Origin: an uncultured Blautia sp.
Lineage (GTDB): Bacteria; Bacillota; Clostridia; Lachnospirales; Lachnospiraceae
Direction of reading: 5' to 3'
NCBI GenBank assembly: GCA_900543715.1
Contig: UQSX01000029.1
Span: forward strand, 1 to 28,976
Length of the DNA: 28,976 nt
In this document: positions 23,080-28,976 of the stretch, in pieces
Numbering within the stretch: the stretch's first letter is position 1
Layout: the number at the start of each line of letters is the position of its first letter
The notes under the pieces: generated by a model
What the model was told of the DNA's origin: nothing
Databases searched by the model: none
The model's input: the letters and a program-made list of their open reading frames with translations, nothing else
Translations under genes and position numbers: made by a program

Positions 23080-24777
23080 ATGTATAACGATACCGTAATC
23101 GGGCTGGGAGTGATCCTTTTGTTCCTGGTGGGAGCGGGAGTCCTGAATCATTATGAAAAGAGAAATCGAAAGAAACTTTTTCTGGAAAGGATGATGGCTT
23201 CCTGGGGCAAGATCCCCCAGCGGGAATACAGTTATGATGAACTGGAGCATATATCCCAGTTTTTCCGCAAAAGAGAAAAAGAAGGCTTTTATATTGACGA
23301 TATTACCTGGAATGACCTGGATATGGACAGGATATTTGCCCTGGTCAACCAGAGCATTTCTCCTATAGGAGACGAATATCTCTATGAGCTCCTGAGAAAG
23401 CCGGTTTTTGAGGAACGGGAATTACAAGAGCGGCAGAGACTTCTGGAATTTTTCTCAGAGAAAGAAAAGGAGCGGCACAAGGTACAGGCTCTTCTTGCCG
23501 GAATCCGAAAACCGGGAAATGTAAGCGTTTATGAGGCTGTCAGTGTAACGAAAGAGGTAGAGATCCAGGGAAAAGGATTCCAGATAGTTATGTGCGGCGC
23601 CTTTTTCCTTTCCCTTATGTTTTTTGCAGCCATGCCTTCGACGGGAATCTTTTGCTTCCTGGGAGTCTGCATTCTGAATATTATTACGTATTTCATGCGA
23701 AAGCAGGATATTGATCTGTATCTAACCAGTTTCCGCTGTGTGATCCAGCTTCTGGAGGCACAGAAAAATCTGGAAAAACTGAAGATTCCGGAGCTCGTCT
23801 CTTATATGGAAGAAGGAAAAAGATGCCGGAAAGAACTGCGGGCCTTTCAGAAGGGATCCTTTCTGGTCCTGGAGCAGAGCAGCACAGGGGGAGGGATGGA
23901 AGGGCTGATCATGGATTATATCCGTATGCTTACGCACATTGACCTGATTAAGTTTTCTACCATGATGAAGGCTATGCAGGAACATCAGGAAGAAATTTTG
24001 GGTCTGATGAAGATTTTCGGATATCTGGATGCCATGATCTCCATTGCGTCTTTCAGAGTAAGTCTGCCTTACTATAGCATACCGGAACTTGAAATGGCAG
24101 GCAAAGCTTATCTAAAGGTGGAAAACCTGTACCATCCGCTGCTTTCTCATCCTGTGGCCAACGGCATAGAGGCAGAGAACGGGATTTTGGTAACTGGCTC
24201 TAACGCCTCGGGAAAATCCACTTTTCTGAAGAATATAGCGGTAAATACCATTTTGGCTCAGACTATCTATACTGTTACAGCTTCTGAATACCAGGCGCCT
24301 TATTTTAAAGTTATGACTTCCATGGCTCTTCGGGATGATCTGGAAAGGGGAGAGAGCTATTTTATCGTGGAAATACGTTCCCTGAAAAGGATTTTAGATG
24401 AGACAGAAAAAGAAGGCTGTCTTTTATGTATCATTGATGAAGTCTTAAGAGGGACGAACACGATTGAAAGGATTGGTGCATCTTCCAGGATACTGGCGGG
24501 TCTGGACAGGGAGCATGTGCTGCCCTTTGCAGCTACCCATGATATTGAGCTGTCTTATATTCTGGAGGACCTGTACGAAAACTATCATTTTGAGGAAGAA
24601 GTAAAGGAACATGAGGTAGTCTTTAATTATCTGCTGAAGAAAGGCAGAGTGACCACCAGAAATGCCATACGCCTTTTGGAAATGACGGGATATCCGGAAA
24701 ACCTGTCAGAAGAGGCAAAAAAAGCAGTGGCAGATTTTGAAGAGACAGGAATCTGGGAGAAAGTACAAAAATTCTGA
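23080..24777 (+). CDS. Membrane-anchored MutS-like ATPase
   Basis: A 565-residue protein with the MutS ATPase domain at its C-terminus: Walker A GSNASGKST (373-381), Walker B CLLCIIDEVLRGTN (447-460; D453, E454), and the switch AATHDIEL. The MutS core/lever helices are reduced, and the mismatch-recognition domain is absent. Hydrophobic segments lie at about 5-22 (VIGLGVILLFLVGAGVL) and as a pair at about 168-206 (IVMCGAFFLSLMFFAAM, GIFCFLGVCILNIITYFM), so it is probably membrane bound with the ATPase in the cytosol. It is a MutS-related family of unknown function, not mismatch repair MutS. AGGTGA precedes the ATG and the gap to hemL is 7 bases, so it is the last gene of the hem operon; a link to tetrapyrroles is unproven. 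Confidence 0.85.
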   Translation: MYNDTVIGLGVILLFLVGAGVLNHYEKRNRKKLFLERMMASWGKIPQREYSYDELEHISQFFRKREKEGFYIDDITWNDLDMDRIFALVNQSISPIGDEYLYELLRKPVFEERELQERQRLLEFFSEKEKERHKVQALLAGIRKPGNVSVYEAVSVTKEVEIQGKGFQIVMCGAFFLSLMFFAAMPSTGIFCFLGVCILNIITYFMRKQDIDLYLTSFRCVIQLLEAQKNLEKLKIPELVSYMEEGKRCRKELRAFQKGSFLVLEQSSTGGGMEGLIMDYIRMLTHIDLIKFSTMMKAMQEHQEEILGLMKIFGYLDAMISIASFRVSLPYYSIPELEMAGKAYLKVENLYHPLLSHPVANGIEAENGILVTGSNASGKSTFLKNIAVNTILAQTIYTVTASEYQAPYFKVMTSMALRDDLERGESYFIVEIRSLKRILDETEKEGCLLCIIDEVLRGTNTIERIGASSRILAGLDREHVLPFAATHDIELSYILEDLYENYHFEEEVKEHEVVFNYLLKKGRVTTRNAIRLLEMTGYPENLSEEAKKAVADFEETGIWEKVQKF

Positions 24778-24879
24778 GACATGCTGTAAATATAGAAGAG
24801 AAAAGGCAGGAATCCACCGGAAACTGTCAGACTGTTTTCCTTGACGGAGAGGCCGGATGTTGTCATAATAGAAGATGTC

Positions 24880-24906
24880 AAAAGACAATGCTGTCTTTTC
24901 TTTTTA
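24880..24906 (+). terminator. Probable terminator of the hem-mutS-like operon
   Basis: AAAAGACA (24880-24887), loop ATGC, TGTCTTTT (24892-24899), then CTTTTTAC and further T runs. It lies about 100 bases after the stop codon. The stem is A/T rich but the U-tail is strong. Confidence 0.65.
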
Positions 24907-25118
24907 CTTTTTGTTTTTATTTCTTCAATCAGCGTGTCTGCTGGAAACTCAAAGACTAAATCATCATTCGCTGTGAGAAAACAGAAGATGGGAGTGATAA
25001 AAGAAAAAAGAACCCGTTCTAAATCTGCACAGGCAGACATTTCTCGTTTATCGCAGCGGTGCATAAACGTCTGATTTATGACCATGGAAAGCACAGTCTT
25101 CGAGTTTACCATTGGGTT

Positions 25119-25140
25119 GGAGCTGCGGATACGCAGCTCC
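25119..25140. terminator. Hairpin, possible terminator
   Basis: GGAGCTGCG-GATA-CGCAGCTCC is a perfect nine-pair stem, followed rightward by ATTTGC. The T-tract is short, so it may instead be a structural element of an RNA from this interval. Confidence 0.4.
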
Positions 25141-25155
25141 ATTTGCACAATATGG

Positions 25156-25196
25156 GGACTGCCGCATAAGCAGAAATCTGCTTTATGCGGCAGTCC
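25156..25196. terminator. Strong hairpin downstream of the Cys-rich gene
   Basis: GGACTGCCGCATAAGCAGA (25156-25174) pairs with 25177-25196 over 19 positions with one bulged A. It starts 12 bases after the Cys-rich gene's stop codon when read leftward. It has no T-tract leftward and TTTCCTGTTATTTT rightward, so it could stop transcription from both sides. Confidence 0.65.
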
Positions 25197-25208
25197 TTTC
25201 CTGTTATT

Positions 25209-25451
25209 TTAGCAGCATCCGTTTCCGCATCCGTTGCCACATCCGCACAGGAGCAGTAAGATCAGGATCAGACAGCTAGAGTCGCTGCATCCGTCATTAC
25301 CGCTGAAGGTATTGCCGTTTCCACAGCAGCTCAATAAAAGCAGAATCCAGATGATGCAGCTGCATCCGCCGCCGAATAAGCCACGGCTCATGCCTCCTCC
25401 GCAGTTATCGTCGCAACCGCAACCACAATTTGTAGCAGCTAAATCACTCAT
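25209..25451 (-). CDS. Small Gly/Cys-rich protein with two hydrophobic stretches ('chorion class high-cysteine' type)
   Basis: An 80-residue protein, about one fifth cysteine. It begins MSDLAATNCGCGCDDNCGGG and then has two similar units of hydrophobic stretch plus Cys/Gly/Asn cluster: CIIWILLLLSCCGNGN (about 32-47) and CLILILLLLCGCGNGCGNGC (about 60-79). Database pipelines often name such Clostridia proteins after insect chorion proteins by composition only, and that says nothing about function. It could be a spore-coat or cell-surface component, a metal-binding peptide or a ribosomal peptide precursor. The ATG at 25449-25451 has GGAGG eight bases upstream; the ATG at 25466 lies in that site and is not the start. 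The gene lies 70 bases after the large subtilase gene. Confidence 0.75.
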   Translation of the reverse strand: MSDLAATNCGCGCDDNCGGGMSRGLFGGGCSCIIWILLLLSCCGNGNTFSGNDGCSDSSCLILILLLLCGCGNGCGNGCC

Positions 25452-25521
25452 GAATGTTTCCTCCAAAAATATTGTTTACACTTACATACTATGCATTGGG
25501 AAAAAAAGGGTGCAAAATATT

Positions 25522-27216
25522 TCAGGGAGAAGACAGAGAAACAAATACCTGATACACATCTAAAAGTCCGTACCCCCATTCCCGGTTTGGATAAAGATTA
25601 TCTCCCCGTCTTTGGGCTCCCCGGATGAAGAGGGATTTCATCTCCTCACTGTTAAAGATCCTGGAGGGAGTCCGATTCATACCCCATTCCATGACCAAAG
25701 CACTGGCTCCTGCGGTAATTGCAGCAGCAGCAGACGTACCGGTAATCGTGGTGTAGCGCTGTCTCGGAGCAGGGGCAAAAACATTTACTCCCGGAGCAGC
25801 AATATCCGGCTTGATCTGTCCTGTTCTTGTATAACCCCGGCTGGAATTCAGATAGAGACTGTTGTTGTATGCATTGTAGGCGGCTGTTGTGATTACAGAG
25901 AGAGAAGTGCCGGGGGAGGTAATGGTGGTATCAGGATTAGGCTCCAGAAAAGTCACATCCGGATTTGAAAAACCAGTGATCGGAAGCCAGATATGATAGC
26001 TGCCGCTGTTGTAGTTTCCTGTATACACACGGATTTTCCAGGATCCGGGAGTTGGATCTGTGAAACGGATAAAAATAAGCTGGCTTCCGGAAACTGTCTG
26101 GATGATTTCAGAACTGACAAAAATTTTGGTATTTTCCAGGATAAAAGAAATATTTTCACTGTAGCTGAGTCTGGGAGGAATCTTCTGGACCACCTCCCCT
26201 AAAGGGGATTCAAAACCAACCGCATAGACTTCCGGAGGCTGTCCCCAAAGTTCAGCGCAAAATCCCCGGGTGCCTTCCTTTACCAGAATTTCCACAGCGT
26301 TATACTCTGTAGAGTTTAGAGCAGTACCATAGTAGTGGTGAGCTCTTCCGGCTTCATTGCCTGCAGCGGATACGCCGATAATGCCCCGGAACTGATTTGT
26401 GACAGACAGCATGGAGTCCAGTGGAGAATCCCCAGAATGAGCACCCTGGCTGGTGCCAAGCCCCAGACAGATTACCAGAGGTTTTAACAGCTCTTCCGAG
26501 AGCCGGATGAGATAACGGATGCCGGCCATGATGTCCGTCATCTGATAGGCAGGAGCGTCTCCTGTAACATAAAAAAGAGACTTTAAGTATTCCTTGGCAG
26601 GCTTCAGCTTGACTGCTGCGATCATTGCCTGGGGAGCGGCTCCAGCGAAGTCATTTTCAGGAAGGGCAGTACCGGCGGCAATCCCGGCAAGAGCCGTACC
26701 ATGGCCGATTTCGTCCTGGCTGGGAACCAGAGAATAAGGATCCTCCAGTGCCAATGCCTGATTAATTTCCTGCCGGGTATAGACACTTCCATATTCCAGA
26801 TCGTAGGGCGGTGTGCCGGTCTGAACCGTCTGGTCCCAGAGACCGTATATACGGCTGCTGCCGTCACTTCTTCTAAAAGCCGGATGAGTATAGTCAATTC
26901 CCGTATCAATAAATCCCAGGATAATATCCTGGCCGGTAAGTTTCAGTACCGGCTGGTTCTGTACCTGGGTAATCCCTGCTGCATCCAGATTTACCGTGTC
27001 CAAAAGTGTGTAGAGCTTGGGCACAGTGGCATAAAAAAAGCCCTCCTCAAAAAAAGCGGCAAAGGACCGCTCAGAAAGGGGATAATGGATCATCCCGTAA
27101 TACTCATTAAAGACTTGTGCGCCCTGTTCCCGATATTGATTGAGAAAACAGGGAAAATAAGGGACGATGACATCTGCGTACTCTTCGGAAAGAATCATTT
27201 CTCGTATAGATGGCAT
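25522..27216 (-). CDS. S8 family subtilase, Csp-like (large type)
   Basis: A 564-residue subtilisin-fold protease. The triad is complete: Asp104 in LGFIDTGIDYTHPAF, His172 in DEIGHGTALAGIAAG, and Ser495 in TGTSAAAAITAG. The oxyanion Asn is in SAAGNEAGRAHH. A large insert, a jelly-roll-like beta region with YTGNYNSGSYHIWLPITG, sits between His and Ser, as in the Csp germination proteases. The N-terminus (MILSEEYADVIVPY, about 7-20) matches the short opening of Csp-like proteins, and there is no signal peptide. Csp proteases process cortex hydrolase SleC during spore germination, but paralogues exist in Lachnospiraceae with unknown targets. Start at 27214-27216 (GGGAG upstream), rather than the ATG 12 bases before. 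It is divergent from the small subtilase. Confidence 0.88.
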   Translation of the reverse strand: MPSIREMILSEEYADVIVPYFPCFLNQYREQGAQVFNEYYGMIHYPLSERSFAAFFEEGFFYATVPKLYTLLDTVNLDAAGITQVQNQPVLKLTGQDIILGFIDTGIDYTHPAFRRSDGSSRIYGLWDQTVQTGTPPYDLEYGSVYTRQEINQALALEDPYSLVPSQDEIGHGTALAGIAAGTALPENDFAGAAPQAMIAAVKLKPAKEYLKSLFYVTGDAPAYQMTDIMAGIRYLIRLSEELLKPLVICLGLGTSQGAHSGDSPLDSMLSVTNQFRGIIGVSAAGNEAGRAHHYYGTALNSTEYNAVEILVKEGTRGFCAELWGQPPEVYAVGFESPLGEVVQKIPPRLSYSENISFILENTKIFVSSEIIQTVSGSQLIFIRFTDPTPGSWKIRVYTGNYNSGSYHIWLPITGFSNPDVTFLEPNPDTTITSPGTSLSVITTAAYNAYNNSLYLNSSRGYTRTGQIKPDIAAPGVNVFAPAPRQRYTTITGTSAAAAITAGASALVMEWGMNRTPSRIFNSEEMKSLFIRGAQRRGDNLYPNREWGYGLLDVYQVFVSLSSP

Positions 27217-27326
27217 AAAAACTCCCATGTTTTTGGCTCTTCATTCTTTTCAATCTATGAATGTTCCCTGAAAATCTTGACTGGAACCAGGGAGATTTCC
27301 CAAGAATATGATATAGAAAAACAAAG

Positions 27327-28175
27327 GTGTATCTGAGAAAGTTCATGAGGGAATTAAGTGGTAAGGGAATCGGAGTGGCTGTTTTAGATACAGGCGCTTT
27401 TCCTCATATAGATTTTGGCAGCAGGATCTGGGCCTTTCGGGATTATATCCATGGACGGGAACAGGCCTATGATGATAACGGACATGGCACCCATGTGCTG
27501 GGAATACTGGGCGGGAGCGGGGCTGCCTCTGGCGGGAAATACAGGGGTACAGCGTCTGGCTGCGGCCTCATTCCCATTAAAGTTTTAGATGAAAAAGGAA
27601 ACGGAAATAAGGAAAAGGTTATCCAGGCACTGAAATGGATTGAAGAAAATATGGAACGCTATCATATCCGGATTGTAAATATTTCTGTAGGGACTACCCA
27701 GGGGAAAGGACATGAGGACCTGATAGAGGCAGTGGAAGAAGCCTGGGATAAAGGACTGGTGGTTGTGGCTGCAGCAGGCAATATGGGGCCGGGAAAAGGG
27801 AGCATTACAGCTCCGGGCAGCAGCCGGAAGATCATTACAGTAGGCTCCTCCGATATGCTGGTACGTAATCAGGGAATATCCGGAAGAGGCCCTACGAAAG
27901 ACTGCATCAGCAAGCCGGACATTGTGGCTCCGGGAAATGAGATTATTTCCTGTTCTAATAAAAATTGTCCTTATCCCTACACCAGAAAAAGCGGTACTTC
28001 TATGTCTACCCCTGTTGTATCCGGGGGAATCGCACTGCTTCTAGAAAAATATCCGGAGCTGACCAATCTGGAAGTGAAAAAACGGCTGAGGGCTACAGCA
28101 AAAGACCTGGGCTATCCCCATAATCTTCAGGGTTGGGGACTTTTTCAGCTGCAAAACTTTTTGAAAATGCCATAA
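27327..28175 (+). CDS. S8 family subtilisin-like protease (small type)
   Basis: A 282-residue compact subtilisin with the whole triad: Asp21 in VAVLDTGAFPHIDF, His53 in DDNGHGTHVLGI and Ser225 in SGTSMSTPVVSGG, plus oxyanion Asn152 in AAAGNMGPG. There is no signal peptide and no propeptide, so it is likely intracellular, like ISP-type subtilisins. The frame begins with GTG at 27327; an alternative is ATG at 27345. Neither has a strong ribosome-binding site, so the start is uncertain by six residues. The gene is divergent from the large subtilase with a spacer of about 110 bases. The paired arrangement suggests common control or a recent shared role, perhaps in sporulation or protein turnover. 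Confidence 0.88.
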   Translation: MYLRKFMRELSGKGIGVAVLDTGAFPHIDFGSRIWAFRDYIHGREQAYDDNGHGTHVLGILGGSGAASGGKYRGTASGCGLIPIKVLDEKGNGNKEKVIQALKWIEENMERYHIRIVNISVGTTQGKGHEDLIEAVEEAWDKGLVVVAAAGNMGPGKGSITAPGSSRKIITVGSSDMLVRNQGISGRGPTKDCISKPDIVAPGNEIISCSNKNCPYPYTRKSGTSMSTPVVSGGIALLLEKYPELTNLEVKKRLRATAKDLGYPHNLQGWGLFQLQNFLKMP

Positions 28176-28212
28176 CTGCTGGTTATGGACATTATTAAAG
28201 TTGAAAAATTTA

Positions 28213-28241
28213 TTGACAGGCTTTGTATAATTGTATACAAT
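28213..28241 (+). promoter_or_regulatory. Sigma-A promoter with GntR-like palindrome over the -10 box
   Basis: TTGACA (28213-28218), a 17-base spacer, then TACAAT (28236-28241). The -10 lies inside TTGTATACAA (28231-28240), a perfect palindrome. Weaker outer copies TTGTAT (28223-28228) and ATACAA (28243-28248) stand symmetrically around it. Bound protein would block the promoter. The core GTATAC agrees with the general pattern bound by FadR-subfamily GntR regulators. Confidence 0.75.
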
Positions 28242-28307
28242 GATACAAGCAGTTCTATATAGTAGCGTATGAAACTATGATTTTACAGAGAATGAGGAGT
28301 GAGAGAA

Positions 28308-28976
28308 ATGATTGACAGAGCTGTGCGTATGAATTATCACACGAACCTGCTGGAGCTGGAGGAGCATATGTATCCTCTGGTGGATGTAGAAAAGCCTAAT
28401 GTATTCCGGAACCTGTTTCCTTATACAGAGGTACCGAAGATTGCTTTTAACGACAGGATCGTACCTCATCATATGCCCGATGATATCTGGATTACAGACA
28501 CCACCTTCCGTGACGGACAGCAGTCCAGAGCCCCCTACAGTACAGAACAGATCGTAAAGATTTATGAATATCTCCATAGACTGGGAGGACCTAACGGAAA
28601 GATCCGTCAAAGCGAATTTTTCCTCTACAGCAAAAAAGACCGGGATGCAGTATATAAATGTCTGGAAAAAGGCTATAAATTTCCCGAGGTTACAAGCTGG
28701 ATAAGAGCAAGCAAAAAGGATTTTGAACTGGTAAAAGATATTGGTCTGAAAGAAACGGGAATCCTGGTCAGCTGTTCTGACTATCATATTTTCTATAAAA
28801 TGAAGATGACCCGCCGCCAGGCTATGGAACATTACCTCAGCGTAATCCGCGACTGCCTGGAAATCGGCATCAGTCCCAGATGCCATCTGGAGGATATTAC
28901 CAGGGCAGATATCTATGGTTACGTAATTCCTTTCTGTCTGGAACTGACAAAGCTGATGGAAGAATATTCCATTCCC
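28308..28976 (+). CDS. Re-citrate synthase / 2-isopropylmalate synthase-like enzyme (N-terminal part)
   Basis: The frame opens at ATG 28308 (AGGAGTGAGAGAA before it) and runs off the window after 223 residues. ITDTTFRDGQQSRAPYSTEQI (about 62-82) is the HMG-CoA-lyase-like metal and substrate motif (the Asp of DTTFRDGQ binds the metal). SEFFLYSKKDRDAVYKCLE and EVTSWIRASKKDFELVKD, and later RCHLEDITRAD, are characteristic of the branch that holds the Re-citrate synthase of Clostridium kluyveri, which makes citrate from acetyl-CoA and oxaloacetate. Databases usually label it 2-isopropylmalate or homocitrate synthase. Re-citrate synthase is my preference from memory of that sequence, with isopropylmalate synthase-like as the alternative. 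Promoter and operator lie at 28213-28248. Confidence 0.7.
   Translation, partial: MIDRAVRMNYHTNLLELEEHMYPLVDVEKPNVFRNLFPYTEVPKIAFNDRIVPHHMPDDIWITDTTFRDGQQSRAPYSTEQIVKIYEYLHRLGGPNGKIRQSEFFLYSKKDRDAVYKCLEKGYKFPEVTSWIRASKKDFELVKDIGLKETGILVSCSDYHIFYKMKMTRRQAMEHYLSVIRDCLEIGISPRCHLEDITRADIYGYVIPFCLELTKLMEEYSIP

Larger units (their letters stand above)
24778..25208. other. Gene-poor, hairpin-rich interval of unknown role
   Basis: These 431 bases separate the hem operon from the leftward Cys-rich gene. On the plus strand there is a good promoter-like pair, TTGACG (24841-24846) with a 17-base spacer and CATAAT (24864-24869), followed at once by a U-tailed hairpin. Further on, a stem AGAC...GTTTAT/ATAAAC-GTCT lies near 25038-25073, and two strong hairpins lie at 25119 and 25156. 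On the minus strand a frame stays open across most of the interval and into the 3' end of the MutS-like gene. It has no convincing ribosome-binding site and no recognisable domain. The interval could hold a small RNA, an old gene remnant, or nothing. Confidence 0.5.

Noticed and set aside
24627..25148. A 173-codon minus-strand frame as a real gene
   Set aside because: It runs through the 3' end of the MutS-like gene, has no ribosome-binding site I can see and no recognised domain. I kept the interval only as a finding.
25156..25196. CRISPR repeat or attachment site
   Set aside because: It is a single palindrome with no further copies or spacers; a terminator role fits better.
28275..28886. 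A 203-codon minus-strand frame at the window end
   Set aside because: Antisense to the conserved DTTFRDGQ-type enzyme.
1..28976. Insertion sequences, integrases, tRNA or rRNA genes, CRISPR arrays
   Set aside because: I found no transposase or integrase motif, no tRNA-like cloverleaf and no repeated array on either strand.

Overview
The window looks like chromosome of a Gram-positive anaerobe of the Clostridia, most likely Lachnospiraceae. The reasons are strong AGGAGG-type ribosome-binding sites, sigma-A promoters of the TTGACA/TATAAT type, an EFR1 flavodoxin-ferredoxin protein, a YfcC carrier with an isoaspartyl dipeptidase, Csp-like subtilases next to a Gly/Cys-rich mini-protein, and a cobalamin-riboswitch-controlled ECF cobalt transporter. 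The species cannot be named from the sequence alone.

Region 1 (1-9.4 kb) is a patchwork of short transcription units. It holds the tail of a secreted or cell-surface glycan-binding-type protein, a GNAT acetyltransferase, a PPC-domain protein, 3-methyladenine glycosylase Tag, a broken GNAT gene, a DUF362 protein, and a deletion scar joining the remains of a LysR regulator to the remains of an aldo/keto reductase. A flavin/Fe-S redox group follows (flavin reductase, EFR1 protein, and an HxlR regulator divergent from a flavodoxin-like reductase). The last unit is a small sugar operon (ROK regulator, sugar O-acetyltransferase, RbsD/FucU mutarotase) headed by a perfect palindromic operator.

Region 2 (9.4-12.5 kb, minus strand) is a YfcC-family carrier with a beta-aspartyl (isoaspartyl) dipeptidase, bounded by strong hairpins.

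Region 3 (12.5-24.9 kb) is the core of the window: two divergent operons around one intergenic control region. Leftward runs cbiM-cbiN-cbiQ and a fused cbiO-cbiK gene, behind a sigma-A promoter, a cobalamin riboswitch and an intrinsic terminator. Rightward runs hemA, a precorrin-2 dehydrogenase, hemC, a cobA-hemD fusion, hemB and hemL, then a membrane-anchored MutS-like ATPase. Together these make uroporphyrinogen III from glutamyl-tRNA, methylate and oxidise it to sirohydrochlorin, import cobalt and insert it. This is the entry to anaerobic (early cobalt) B12 synthesis. The protohaem branch genes are absent here. Only the cobalt arm sits behind the riboswitch.

Region 4 (24.8-28.98 kb) begins with about 430 bases of hairpin-rich sequence of unknown role. 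Then come a small Gly/Cys-rich protein, two divergent S8 subtilases of different size classes, and the start of a Re-citrate-synthase/isopropylmalate-synthase-like enzyme whose -10 box lies inside a TTGTATACAA palindrome.
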